From NORP240 sp965222175 (lineage in GTDB: Bacteria; Pseudomonadota; Gammaproteobacteria; Pseudomonadales; Pseudohongiellaceae), in assembly GCA_965222175.1 (NCBI GenBank), contig OZ244938.1, forward strand, positions 3,038,001 to 3,102,000: 64,000 bases of DNA, given 5' to 3'. The notes under the pieces were generated by a model, which saw only the letters and a program-made list of their open reading frames with translations, ran no database searches and was not told the origin of the DNA. Numbering within the stretch: position 1 is the first letter of the stretch; each line of letters starts with the position of its first letter. This document shows positions 8,556-17,012 of the stretch, one piece after another. A program made the translations under genes and the position numbers.

Positions 8556-9189
8556 TTCTGATTTTTCACCTCAGGAACAGGTCGTGGCTCATCGAGTACC
8601 GGCGTGATGTACAGGCTGGACAGTGGCTGCCCGCCCTGCCCGGCACACCGGCGGACTCCCCGGGTTACCGGGTGAGCTGCAACGCTATGACCACGCCTCA
8701 CGCCGGGCTGTCTGATTCTCAAGCTACTGGATAGCTAGCGGCTAAGCCGTTGTAATAGCTGCTTTTTAACTTGTCAGCATGGTTACTGATCGTGCCTGTT
8801 AGTAAAACTCGGCGAGTAACGGCAGTCAAGTGCATCGCGGCGTCGATTAGCCGCCTTGTTGAACCAACAGGCCCGTTCCACTATGCTCACCCAATTCGAC
8901 AGGTTCCAATTCGGAAAACGCCTGGTATTCGCGTTGACGTGCTCGTCGTAAAAGTGTCAATTTTCCCTTGAACCGCAAGAAGAATAATAATGATCACCTT
9001 TATGCAATCACCTTCAGTGCCAGTGGCCTCTGTATCGGTTTTCCAGCCCTGGTGTACCGGCCCGGATCCGCAGTGGAAATTTGCGTGGGCCGGATTTGCT
9101 GCCTACCTCCAGGTTGAAAGGTACCGGGTCCGGGGGCGGGGACATGCGTCCTGTCGCTTCGGGAAACTGCCTGTATCAATGGCGCCGTA
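8556..9189. other. Intergenic region without a supported gene
   Basis: This 634-bp divergent gap separates the flavodoxin-like gene (minus) from the CoA-transferase gene (plus). It should hold both promoters, but I could not assign convincing -35/-10 pairs. Several small inverted repeats occur around 8720-8770 (for example CGGCTAAGCCG). No tRNA or repeat-family copy was recognised. A 66-codon frame at 8990-9190 ends in TAATG with the next start but has no protein-like composition. Confidence 0.5.
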
Positions 9190-10377
9190 ATGGACAATGC
9201 AGTTCCTCTTGCCGGTATCCAGGTTGTTTCCGTCGAACAGGCCATTGCCGCGCCTCTCTGTTCAAGACAACTGGCCGAGCTCGGGGCCAGGGTAATCAAG
9301 ATTGAACGACGTGGCGAGGGGGACTTTGCCCGAGCTTATGATTCCAGGGTTAAAGGCCAGTCCTCCCACTTTATCTGGACCAATCGGTGTAAGGAAAGCA
9401 TTACCCTGGATCTCAAGCAAGATGCTGTTGCACCTGTCCTGGAGAGACTGCTGGCCGAAACGGATGTGCTGATCCAGAACCTCGCACCATCGGCGGCGGG
9501 CCGCCTGGGACTGTCGTACGAGGAATTGCAGCACCGCTTTCCCCGCCTTATTGTCTGCAATATCTCCGGTTACGGCAGTTCGGGACCGTTAGCCACAAAG
9601 AAAGCTTATGACCTGATGGTGCAGGCGGAAGCTGGCTTCCTTTCCATTACCGGCTCACCGGAACACATGGCAAAAAGCGGAATATCAATTGCCGATATTG
9701 CTGCGGGCATGCAAGCCTATGGCGCCATACTGGCGGCATTGATCAAGCGCGGCAAAACCGGTCTTGGCAGTCGGATCGATATCTCGATGCTGGAAGCCAT
9801 GGTAGAGTGGATGGGCTTCCCGCTTTACTATGCCTATGACGGAGCACCGCCGCCATCAAGATCCGGCACCGATCATGCCAGCATATTTCCTTATGGTGCG
9901 TTTCGTACCGGTGACGATAAAATTATCATGCTGGGACTGCAGAATGAGCGAGAATGGAAAGTTTTCTGTGAGTCTGTACTGGACCTTCCGGAACTGGCCA
10001 GCGACCGGCGTTTCCACAGTAATTCCCTGCGTTCAGAACATCGGGTCGTCTTGAAAAAGCTGATTGAAAACAGGTTTTCCGAATTCACCGCCCGGCAACT
10101 CATGAAAAAACTGGACGAGGCCCGAATTGCCTGTGCCAGCGTCAATGACATGGATGCAGTCTGGAATCATCCACAGCTCAAGGCACTTGACCGCATCGTG
10201 GAAATTGACTCACCGGCCGGCAGGCTTAAAAGTTTTCGCTCCCCGGTCAACAACAGCAGTTACCAGGCTGTTACCGGAGCCGTGCCGGCCGTGGGTGAAC
10301 ACACCGACAAGATTCTCGCTGAACTGGGATTCACCGCCGAGCAGGTCGCCCTGTTCAGACATCAGGAATTGATTTGA
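9190..10377 (+). CDS. CaiB/BaiF (class III) CoA-transferase
   Basis: The enzyme moves CoA between carboxylic acids through an aspartyl-CoA thioester. The 395-residue product starts with the family N-terminus LAGIQVVSVEQAIAAPLCSRQLAELGARVIKIE and contains NISGYGSSGPLATKKAYDLMVQAEAG. In that segment the Asp of KAYD (about residue 140) aligns with the catalytic Asp of formyl-CoA transferase. No strong ribosome site precedes the ATG. It is followed 21 bp later by an SLC13-type dicarboxylate symporter, so import of an organic acid and its activation to a CoA ester may be coupled. The substrate is unknown. Confidence 0.9.
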   Translation: MDNAVPLAGIQVVSVEQAIAAPLCSRQLAELGARVIKIERRGEGDFARAYDSRVKGQSSHFIWTNRCKESITLDLKQDAVAPVLERLLAETDVLIQNLAPSAAGRLGLSYEELQHRFPRLIVCNISGYGSSGPLATKKAYDLMVQAEAGFLSITGSPEHMAKSGISIADIAAGMQAYGAILAALIKRGKTGLGSRIDISMLEAMVEWMGFPLYYAYDGAPPPSRSGTDHASIFPYGAFRTGDDKIIMLGLQNEREWKVFCESVLDLPELASDRRFHSNSLRSEHRVVLKKLIENRFSEFTARQLMKKLDEARIACASVNDMDAVWNHPQLKALDRIVEIDSPAGRLKSFRSPVNNSSYQAVTGAVPAVGEHTDKILAELGFTAEQVALFRHQELI

Positions 10378-10398
10378 CCCAAGCAACCGGAGGTCTTT

Positions 10399-12099
10399 GT
10401 GGCAAGCGTTGACAACAATAATCCAGACACTGCAGGAAACGAAAATCAGGTTTCCTCCATCAACCGGGTCGGCCTGTTCCTGGGCCCGGCGGTTTTTATC
10501 CTGGTCCTGTTGTTTGTCGATCTGGAACCGGGAAATCCTCAGGTCACGCGCATGGCAGCTGTTGTTCTGCTTATGGCGATCTGGTGGATTACCGAAGCAA
10601 TACCGCTGGCCGCTACCGCGCTGTTGCCTATCGTTCTGTACCCTCTGCTGGGAATAATGAGAGGCAGGGAGGTACCAGCCAATAGCCAGATTGCCATTGA
10701 TGCCAACGCATCCGCGATCCCTCCCGAACAGCTGGATATTATTTTCCCTAACGTCTCTGACCAGTACATGGACTGGATAATCCTGCTGTTTATGGGCGGC
10801 TTCATTATTGCCCTGGCCGTCGAAAAATGGAATCTGCATAAACGCATAGCACTGAACATACTGCGGGTAATCGGGGGCCAGCCCCACAGGCTGGTGCTGG
10901 GTTTCATGGTCGCCACCGGATTTCTTTCCATGTGGCTGTCGAATACCGCTACCGCCCTGATGATGATGCCAATGGGAATGTCGCTGGTTCTGCTTTACGA
11001 GGAACTGAATGCCGGTATCAAGGCGGGCGGAGGCACTATCGACCCTCGGGCCGAAAATTTTGCCCTGACCCTGTTGCTGGGTATCGCCTATTCCGCTTCC
11101 ATCGGTGGGTTTGCTACCCTGATTGGAACACCGCCAAACGGTGTACTGATCACCCAGATGGGTCAACTTTTCCCGGAAGCGCCAGAAATCACTTTTTCGA
11201 CCTGGTTTCTGTTTGCCCTGCCACTGAGTACCGTGTTTTTAGTACTGGCCTGGTTGTTGCTTACCCGCCTCGTTTACCCGCTACCCCCGTCCACCCCTTT
11301 CAGTGGTCGTGATTTTATCAACAACGAAATTGCCAAACTGGGTCCCATGTCGACTGAGGAAAAAAGGGTTGCCGCGGTATTTGCCTCCGCCGCACTACTG
11401 TGGATTACTCGCAAGGAACGGCTGTTTGGTGAAGAAGTGGATATCTACGGCTGGAGCTACTACCTGGATGGATTGCTGGGCTGGATGGGCAGTCCACCGG
11501 TGGGCTACATGATCGATGACAGTACCGTGTCCATCGCCATGGCATTGACACTGTTTATCATTCCCGCGAGCAAGGCGGTGGGTGGAAGATTGCTCGACTG
11601 GGATGACATGAAAAAACTGCCCTGGGGGATACTGCTGATTTTCGGCGGCGGGCTGGCCATCGCCAAGGGCTTCGGCACATCGGGATTGTCCGACTACATT
11701 GCCAGCCAGCTGCAGTCGATGCTGGGTGAAGCCAATCCGCTGGTCATAGTCATCAGCACCGTCGGGTTCATCACTGGCCTGACGGAAGTCTCTTCCAACA
11801 CGGCAACCATCTCCCTTGCTGTACCCATCATGGCCAGCCTGGCCCAGGCCATTGAAGCCCACCCGCTATTGCTGCTGATTCCAACCACGTTGGCCGCATC
11901 CTGTGCATTCATGTTACCGGTATCCACTCCGCCCAATGCCATCATTTTCGGTTCCGGACGCGTGCCAATTCGAAAAATGGTGGTCGCCGGGGTCTGGCTG
12001 GATCTCCTGTCCATACTCCTGTTGACAGGCTTTGTTTATACGCTGGGGCATCTTGCCTTCGGAGTGCTTGGCGACTTTCCCGCCTGGGCGGCTCCGTAA
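10399..12099 (+). CDS. SLC13/DASS-family anion:sodium symporter
   Basis: This is an inner-membrane transporter for di- or tricarboxylates or related anions. The GTG start follows a strong GGAGG. The 566 residues contain repeated SNT motifs typical of the family: WLSNTATALMMMPMG near residue 180 and SSNTATISLAVPIMASLAQ near residue 470, together with the paired GTPPNG and STPPNAIIFGSG loops. It is longer than minimal DASS proteins, with extra residues around 95-110 and 305-370. Its position after a CoA-transferase suggests organic acid uptake for catabolism. The exact substrate cannot be told. Confidence 0.92.
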   Translation: MASVDNNNPDTAGNENQVSSINRVGLFLGPAVFILVLLFVDLEPGNPQVTRMAAVVLLMAIWWITEAIPLAATALLPIVLYPLLGIMRGREVPANSQIAIDANASAIPPEQLDIIFPNVSDQYMDWIILLFMGGFIIALAVEKWNLHKRIALNILRVIGGQPHRLVLGFMVATGFLSMWLSNTATALMMMPMGMSLVLLYEELNAGIKAGGGTIDPRAENFALTLLLGIAYSASIGGFATLIGTPPNGVLITQMGQLFPEAPEITFSTWFLFALPLSTVFLVLAWLLLTRLVYPLPPSTPFSGRDFINNEIAKLGPMSTEEKRVAAVFASAALLWITRKERLFGEEVDIYGWSYYLDGLLGWMGSPPVGYMIDDSTVSIAMALTLFIIPASKAVGGRLLDWDDMKKLPWGILLIFGGGLAIAKGFGTSGLSDYIASQLQSMLGEANPLVIVISTVGFITGLTEVSSNTATISLAVPIMASLAQAIEAHPLLLLIPTTLAASCAFMLPVSTPPNAIIFGSGRVPIRKMVVAGVWLDLLSILLLTGFVYTLGHLAFGVLGDFPAWAAP

Positions 12100-12159
12100 C
12101 GGCCCGACGATGTAGCGTGAGTAATGCCGGCATGACAGGTTGCGGGTTCGTGCAGTTAA

Positions 12160-12281
12160 GGAACCTCTGATTAATTATGGAAGTGCTCTGCGGGAGTCTG
12201 TCGGGCGTCACTGCAAGACGTCGTGCGCCGGTAATGGCCGTCGCCCTTGCCAAGCGCGACAACACCGCAGTGGCGCCCGAC
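12160..12281. repeat. Dispersed intergenic repeat, long copy A (foldback)
   Basis: The copy begins GGAACCTCTGATTAATTATGG, runs through AAGTGCTCTGCGGGAGTC and then folds back. The arm GTCGGGCGTCACTGC (12200-12214) pairs with GCAGTGGCGCCCGAC (12267-12281) with one G-T wobble, and the intervening 50 bp is itself imperfectly self-complementary. Copy B near 15.4 kb shares the same order of segments. It fills most of the 371-bp gap (12100-12470) between the symporter and the zinc ribbon gene; the remainder shows no gene. A CGCCTTGACAGGCCG segment at about 12346 recurs at about 38.3 kb. Confidence 0.75.
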
Positions 12282-12470
12282 ACGCCCCGCCCAAACGGGT
12301 TTTCAGGCGAGCCCACTGCCCTTGTTGGGTCAAAAAGGGTTGCCTCGCCTTGACAGGCCGCCGCATGGAGCCACCGGCAGGCAATGTACTGAACACCAGT
12401 ATCCTGCCTGCGCATGAAACTCCGTTATGGACGGCGGGACAGCGATACACCGGTATACCCGGTTCAGGAT

Positions 12471-12743
12471 TCAGGCCGGACCGTCCATGGCCATAATGAG
12501 CATCATTATCACCAGAACAATAGTGCAGCAGATGTAGAAGAATTCGCCCAGATTGGCAATATCCGCCCTATCCTCCTCAAGCTTCTCAAGAAATCTGATG
12601 AGCTCCGCGCCCTGGAGGATACCGCAGTGAGAACAGCGGGCAGCGGTCCTGGGATAATACAGCCTGCACCGAGGGCAGCGGACTGTCGAAGCCTGTCGAT
12701 GTTTATCAACCAGCTTGGTAAGCAGTGCCCCCAGGGGAATCAT
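12471..12743 (-). CDS. Small zinc ribbon membrane protein, unknown function
   Basis: The 90-residue product has two CxxC pairs (CPRC and CSHC, about residues 23-40) forming a zinc ribbon, a charged helix (AELIRFLEKLEEDRADIANL) and one C-terminal membrane segment (FFYICCTIVLVIMMLIMAM). It starts 13 bp after the sulfotransferase stop codon and is probably co-transcribed with it. I do not recognise a named family. The zinc knuckle would face the cytoplasm if the tail anchors post-translationally. No strong ribosome site is visible before the ATG. Confidence 0.65.
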   Translation of the reverse strand: MIPLGALLTKLVDKHRQASTVRCPRCRLYYPRTAARCSHCGILQGAELIRFLEKLEEDRADIANLGEFFYICCTIVLVIMMLIMAMDGPA

Positions 12744-12756
12744 GACGGCAGCTGCG

Positions 12757-13428
12757 CTATCTGCTCAGCTTCGGGTGTACGTTTTCCGTGTTGGCAATCC
12801 TGCCGAATTCGTAGCCAAAAAGCTGCAGGTCCCTGCTGTATCTGTCAGCGACCCGCTGTTCAAGTTGTTCGGAATAGAATTCCCGGTAATTGTATTCACC
12901 CTGCTTATTGAGATGGCTGGCCTCGCTCTTTTCCTCGGGTTTGATCGTGTCTACGACCCGATTGAAATCGGCTTCAAAATTCTCCAGCCTGCCGACAAAA
13001 TCGATATTATCCAGGTCTATGGACGTAAACATGGACCGATAGTGCCGGTCACACTTTTCTTCCGGCAATTCGCAGACCTGCAGGGCGAAATCCTCGAAAG
13101 TCATCCCTTCACTGAATCGCAAATGGCGAATATAGCTGGACCTGACTTCCTGGCGATTTTTGTCCTTGATCTTATGCAGGTAATTTGAAACCAGCCGGCC
13201 AAACGGGTTTCTGACAAAGGCAAACCGAAAATAATCACCAAAATACTCGGCCTCGAATTGCCGTGCATTGCGATTGTTGTTCACTGATACCCAGTCATCT
13301 CCGGGCAGACTGTTGCTGATACTGATGGAGGCACACTTGCGCACCTTGTACCAGACCGCTTTATTGCGGTGGGAAACAAGCGCCGAATACTTGTCAGTGG
13401 GTTTTGCAGCGAGACTGAACAGTTTCAT
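12757..13428 (-). CDS. Sulfotransferase family 2 protein
   Basis: The enzyme is predicted to transfer sulfate from PAPS to a hydroxyl group, often a carbohydrate. The 223-residue product has WYKVRKCASISISNSL (about residues 26-41), corresponding to the 5'-phosphosulfate-binding loop, and FAFVRNPFGRLVSNYLHKIKD (about 70-90), the 3'-phosphate-binding motif of the Sulfotransfer_2 family. There is no membrane anchor, unlike eukaryotic Golgi relatives. In bacteria such genes usually modify cell-surface glycans or lipids, but no glycan genes are adjacent here, so the acceptor is unknown. The downstream gene is the small zinc ribbon membrane protein. Confidence 0.85.
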   Translation of the reverse strand: MKLFSLAAKPTDKYSALVSHRNKAVWYKVRKCASISISNSLPGDDWVSVNNNRNARQFEAEYFGDYFRFAFVRNPFGRLVSNYLHKIKDKNRQEVRSSYIRHLRFSEGMTFEDFALQVCELPEEKCDRHYRSMFTSIDLDNIDFVGRLENFEADFNRVVDTIKPEEKSEASHLNKQGEYNYREFYSEQLEQRVADRYSRDLQLFGYEFGRIANTENVHPKLSR

Positions 13429-13477
13429 TGGCTTCTTCTTCAGGTGGATCAGGCGGCTTACCAGCGGACTGCTGTAA

Positions 13478-14089
13478 TTACCTGGTACCCTTATCTATAT
13501 AGGCTTCTGTCACTGCTCTCAGTGCCTGGCGGATACCCCGGGCTGCCGCTTTGGCGGAGATGGTGGCTTTAGCGATACCATCGATATCCCGATCGACAAT
13601 CATCCTGTCTTCGGCACGCTTGCCGATAAATTGCTCCTCGAACCCCCAGGAGAAAAAATCACCAATAGTGTAGCGCAGGGATTCCTTGTAATAGATTACC
13701 CGAAGACCCACCACTTTGCCTTCCAGGTCGATGCCGATAAGAGTATCGATGGGACCACTGTAGCCGTTCGGTTCCGGCGGAACGTCGGGTGTCACGAACG
13801 CGTAGCCGATCAGCACCTGTTCACCGTTGTCCGGGTCAGCCCGGTAAGCCTTGTATACCGGTGGATCACCCTGCTTCTCTGAGAACGTTTCGGCACCGGG
13901 AACCACCTGCCTGAGGAGTCTGCGCGAAGTATGATCGGCGTTGGCGGCGTAAACTCCCACTCCCTGCCCGTGCTGCCCTTTAAACAGGGAAGCAAGCCTT
14001 TCCGGACCTTGCGGTACAAGTGCAATCGCGAACAGCAGTACCGCCGTAAGTGATTGACACAGCGGTGTAAACAGGCGTCTGTTAGACAT
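13478..14089 (-). CDS. Extracytoplasmic FMN-binding domain protein (RnfG/NosR-N-like)
   Basis: The 203-residue product has one N-terminal hydrophobic segment (LTAVLLFAIALVP), which would act as signal anchor, and then a single FMN_bind domain. Diagnostic parts are NGYSGPIDTLIGIDLEGKVVGLRVIYYKES and the C-terminal DGIAKATISAKAAARGI. The latter sits where RnfG/NqrC carry a threonine that is covalently flavinylated, here within KATIS. It lacks the membrane and ferredoxin domains of NosR and has no Rnf or Nqr neighbours, so it may serve an unlinked redox partner. It lies 49 bp upstream of the sulfotransferase. Confidence 0.85.
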   Translation of the reverse strand: MSNRRLFTPLCQSLTAVLLFAIALVPQGPERLASLFKGQHGQGVGVYAANADHTSRRLLRQVVPGAETFSEKQGDPPVYKAYRADPDNGEQVLIGYAFVTPDVPPEPNGYSGPIDTLIGIDLEGKVVGLRVIYYKESLRYTIGDFFSWGFEEQFIGKRAEDRMIVDRDIDGIAKATISAKAAARGIRQALRAVTEAYIDKGTR

Positions 14090-14192
14090 GGCCGAGAGTT
14101 ATCCCCCTGAATTCAGCACAAATTACCAAATCGTCTATCTGATTGCCCGCTATTAAAACATTTCCAGCTGCCTGGTTAAAAGTTACAAATTG

Positions 14193-14921
14193 CTACGGAT
14201 TGAACCCGGATTCGTGCCGCGCCTCCATGGGCATGAGTGCAGCCTTGATCACAGCACCCCAGATGGCGTTACCCAGATCGTTCAAGTGCAGGTTGTCAGC
14301 CACGAAAATATCGGTCATCACCGAACCATCCACGTTCAGAAATGGCGTCGCGACATCGACGTAGTACACCAGCGGATCCCGTTCAGCAATGGCTCGATAG
14401 CCTGCATTCACCGCCTGTGCTCTGGACCAGACATTCTGCCGCAGCACACTTGGCTTCACCGACAGAACGTAAATCCTGGTTTCCGGCAGTTGCTCATGAA
14501 TCCTGGCAACTATCGTGTTCAGGTCTTTCAGAATCATTTCCTTCGTGAGTCCATAACCAGCCACGCCGGTATCGTTGTCACCTTCGTAAATGAGAATTGC
14601 ACGAGGTTTGTATTTCAGTGCCACCCTGTCGAGATAGTGGACCACATCGTGCATAATCGATCCGCCAAAGCCGCGGGGGATCACCGTCAGCGGCGAAAGC
14701 GCCGCAGCGGCCTGATCGTTCCACCGTGCGATACTGGAACTACCGGTTAACACGATTGCACCTTCTGGTGGCGGATTCCGGCTGTCCATTTCTTCGAAAC
14801 GCCGAATGGCGTCCTCAAACCGGGCAGGATCGGGATAGTCCTGAGCCAGGATCTGACCGGTGACCATCATCGTCAAAAGCAGGATGAATGCGGTGAGTGT
14901 ATTTTTGTTTCGACTGTTCAT
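14193..14921 (-). CDS. Secreted SGNH/GDSL-type hydrolase
   Basis: The product is a predicted periplasmic or secreted ester hydrolase of 242 residues with a clear signal peptide (FILLLTMMVTGQILAQ, about residues 12-27). The SGNH blocks are recognisable: the nucleophile Ser in LTGSSSIARW (about residue 60), the Gly block in RGFGGSIMHD (about 85), the Asn-type block in YEGDNDTG (about 113) and the catalytic Asp/His block DNLHLND (about 218). It appears to be transcribed alone, with a 103-bp gap to the FMN-binding gene. The substrate is unknown; acyl esters or acetylated glycans are typical. Confidence 0.9.
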   Translation of the reverse strand: MNSRNKNTLTAFILLLTMMVTGQILAQDYPDPARFEDAIRRFEEMDSRNPPPEGAIVLTGSSSIARWNDQAAAALSPLTVIPRGFGGSIMHDVVHYLDRVALKYKPRAILIYEGDNDTGVAGYGLTKEMILKDLNTIVARIHEQLPETRIYVLSVKPSVLRQNVWSRAQAVNAGYRAIAERDPLVYYVDVATPFLNVDGSVMTDIFVADNLHLNDLGNAIWGAVIKAALMPMEARHESGFNP

Positions 14922-15008
14922 GGGGTTTTTTCACCTCTCTTGATATTATTTCTTAATACTTCCGGTTTCGTATAATTTGTTCCTGGGAGTGCCCGGGGTG
15001 ACCCGGCA

Positions 15009-15380
15009 TCAATTAAGGTCTGCGGCAAATTCCTTGAGCTTGTCCAGCGGCACGATATCCAGGGCCTTCCTGTGGGTCCGCATCAGGTAAACCTTGGGCG
15101 CCATCTGGTGCTCGTAGGCTTCCAGCCAACGCGCGGCACAGAGGCACCAGGCATCTCCCGGCTTCAGCCCGGGAAACCCGAACTGCGGCATGGGTGTGGA
15201 CAGGTCATTGCCACGAAAACGGGAAAATTCCAGAAACTCGCGAGTTACCTCGACACAGACGGTATGAGATCCGGGATCGTCCTCACTGGTATTGCAGCAG
15301 CCATCCCGGAAAAACCCGGTCAACGGCCTGGTGCTGCAGGGCTCAAGTGGTTCACCAAATACATTTACCGATTTATCCAT
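15009..15380 (-). CDS. DUF2237 family protein
   Basis: The 123-residue product matches the DUF2237 family along its whole length. It has the N-terminal NVFGEPLEPCSTRPLTGFFRDGCC, the central SHTVCVEVT and FRGNDLSTP, and the C-terminal PGLKPGDAWCLCAARWLEAY with several conserved cysteines. The family is common in marine and photosynthetic bacteria and has no established function that I know of. The Cys-rich pattern suggests metal or redox chemistry, which is inference. It follows repeat copy B on the minus strand. Confidence 0.85.
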   Translation of the reverse strand: MDKSVNVFGEPLEPCSTRPLTGFFRDGCCNTSEDDPGSHTVCVEVTREFLEFSRFRGNDLSTPMPQFGFPGLKPGDAWCLCAARWLEAYEHQMAPKVYLMRTHRKALDIVPLDKLKEFAADLN

Positions 15381-15423
15381 AACGTACTTTGTACACTAGT
15401 TCACTGCGATGTCAAACACCCGG

Positions 15424-15546
15424 GGGAACGTCTGATTAGTTTTATAAGAACTCTGCGGGAGTCTGTCGGGTACCACTGCAAGGCGTCGCGCACAGGGAAT
15501 GACCGTCGCCCTCGCCAGGTGCGACAACACCGAGGTGGTTCCCGAC
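15424..15546. repeat. Dispersed intergenic repeat, long copy B (foldback)
   Basis: This copy starts GGGAACGTCTGATTAG and carries the same internal blocks as copy A: CTCTGCGGGAGTCTGTCGGG, then a CGTCG core, then GCGACAACACCG. The foldback arms are GTCGGGTACCACTGC (15465-15479) and GAGGTGGTTCCCGAC (15532-15546). The three bases that differ from copy A in one arm are largely matched by changes in the opposite arm (GGCGTCAC/GTGGCGCC in A, GGTACCAC/GTGGTTCC in B), so pairing is kept. It lies between the HD hydrolase and DUF2237 genes. Confidence 0.75.
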
Positions 15547-15561
15547 CTGCCGCTCCGGCAC

Positions 15562-16236
15562 TCAGAAGTCCAGCAGGCGGAATTGATCATCGTTAACTCG
15601 ACTGACAGACAATTCCCGCCGCAACTCGTCCAGAAAATAGAGTAGCACCTGGCGTCGCCGCCGGGCCTCCAGCCGCGCACTCGCAGTGTGGAGGCCATCG
15701 GCAAGGTGCAGAAGTTTCCGGTAGAAGTGATCCAGTACGTACTTCTTGTCTGTTGGTGGGCGATGCTCGCAGAATACATCATCCGGATTATACAGAGGCG
15801 TGTGCAGCGCTCCACCGACAAGCATGCAGCGGGCGATGCCAATAGCGCCAAGAGCGTCAAGCCGGTCTGCATCCTGCACTACACAGGCCTCGAGAGTTTC
15901 CGGTTTGACAGCTGCACTGTAGCTGTGAGCCTGAATGGCATGATAGATCCCATCCAGGTGTTGTGCCGGGTAATCAATTGACCGGAGAAATCTGACTGCT
16001 TCGTCAGCAGCCAATGTCGAGGCCAGATGCTTGTCCGCCGCATCCTTGGGCAGGGTAATGCAGTCGTGCAACCAGGCTGCCGGGAGTACAATCCGCAGGT
16101 CGGCCTGTTCGCTGTCTGCGAGTGCCCGGCTCAGGCTGACGACCCTGCGCACGTGGAGAATATCGTGGGCCGGATCCGTGCTGACACGATCGCTCATGTA
16201 ATCCGCCATCAAGGCTTCAAGTTCAATCTCCGTCAT
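15562..16236 (-). CDS. HD-domain phosphohydrolase (YedJ-like)
   Basis: This is a cytoplasmic metal-dependent phosphohydrolase of 224 residues. The HD signature is complete: His in HDILHVRRV (about residue 24), the His-Asp pair in AAWLHDCI (about 53-54) and the distal Asp in VQDADRLDALGAIGIAR (about 126). The last block with LDALGAIGIAR is typical of the YedJ/uncharacterised HD group. It starts 29 bp after the zinc peptidase stop and is likely in the same transcript. The substrate is unknown; nucleotides are usual for the superfamily. Confidence 0.88.
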   Translation of the reverse strand: MTEIELEALMADYMSDRVSTDPAHDILHVRRVVSLSRALADSEQADLRIVLPAAWLHDCITLPKDAADKHLASTLAADEAVRFLRSIDYPAQHLDGIYHAIQAHSYSAAVKPETLEACVVQDADRLDALGAIGIARCMLVGGALHTPLYNPDDVFCEHRPPTDKKYVLDHFYRKLLHLADGLHTASARLEARRRRQVLLYFLDELRRELSVSRVNDDQFRLLDF

Positions 16237-16265
16237 GCCAATCGATCCCGTAGTCCGCCGCCATG

Positions 16266-16952
16266 TCAGCGCCGCAGGACCAGCAGCCAGCGCGCTATGT
16301 TCAGGACATTGGCCAGCGCACTGGCAAAATAGGTCAGTGCGGCAGCCCGAAGCACCCTTCGGGCCTTGGGAAGCTCGTGCTTGTCTATGTATTCCCCCCG
16401 TCGAAGAATCGGCAGGGCCTTGTTAAAGCTGGCATCCCATTCTTCCGGAAGTATGATGAGGTAGGTGAAGGCACCGCCGAGCTGCAACAGCAGGCTGAGC
16501 ACTACTATCGCACCAATGGCGAACGGGGAACGCAAGACCAGCCCAACCACCGGCAGGCACCACATAATGGCAATACCTGCTCGATTAAGCGCCAGGGCCT
16601 GGGGCAGGTAACGCTTGCGTAATTCGAAGATTTTTTCCTGGCGATGAAACTGAATGGCGTGACCAACTTCATGGGCGGCAACAGCGACAGCGGTAATTGA
16701 TTTGCCGTTGAAGTTTTCCGGGCTCAATCTGACCATGCGGTCATTTGGATCAAAGTGATCCCGCATCGGGTCAGTTTCCTCGACCCCGATTCCATCCAAC
16801 TCGAATCGTTCAATCAGGTGACGGGCGAGCTCGCCGCCCGTGCCGGGCAAATCCTCGCGTTCCTCGCTATAGCGATTCATGACATGCCGTACCCAGATCG
16901 ACGGTACGTAAATCAGTACAGCAAGCAACGCACCGAGCAGCAATAATGTCAT
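16266..16952 (-). CDS. Membrane zinc metallopeptidase (YugP-like, Zn_peptidase_2)
   Basis: The product is an inner-membrane neutral zinc peptidase of the YugP family. The zinc-binding helix HEVGHAIQF (about residue 88) supplies two His and the catalytic Glu, and LPEEWDASFNKALPIL downstream contains the probable third ligand Glu. One N-terminal membrane segment and two central ones (IMWCLPVVGLVL, IGAIVVLSLLLQLGGAF) flank the catalytic helix. I use ATG 16952; an in-frame GTG at 16976 would add eight residues and neither has a clear ribosome site. It sits just after the acyl-CoA dehydrogenase operon, 60 bp from its last stop. Confidence 0.88.
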   Translation of the reverse strand: MTLLLLGALLAVLIYVPSIWVRHVMNRYSEEREDLPGTGGELARHLIERFELDGIGVEETDPMRDHFDPNDRMVRLSPENFNGKSITAVAVAAHEVGHAIQFHRQEKIFELRKRYLPQALALNRAGIAIMWCLPVVGLVLRSPFAIGAIVVLSLLLQLGGAFTYLIILPEEWDASFNKALPILRRGEYIDKHELPKARRVLRAAALTYFASALANVLNIARWLLVLRR

Positions 16953-17012
16953 AAACGAAACACCAGGAAAAAACACCGGGCAGCAGAATCGCTGCCGGTT
17001 GATTACTGTCCA

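Noticed and set aside
8990..9190. A 66-codon frame ending in TAATG with the CoA-transferase start
   Set aside because: Coupling geometry is tempting, but the sequence has no recognisable domain, an unnatural Arg/Gly/Pro-rich composition and only a weak AAGAAG ribosome site.
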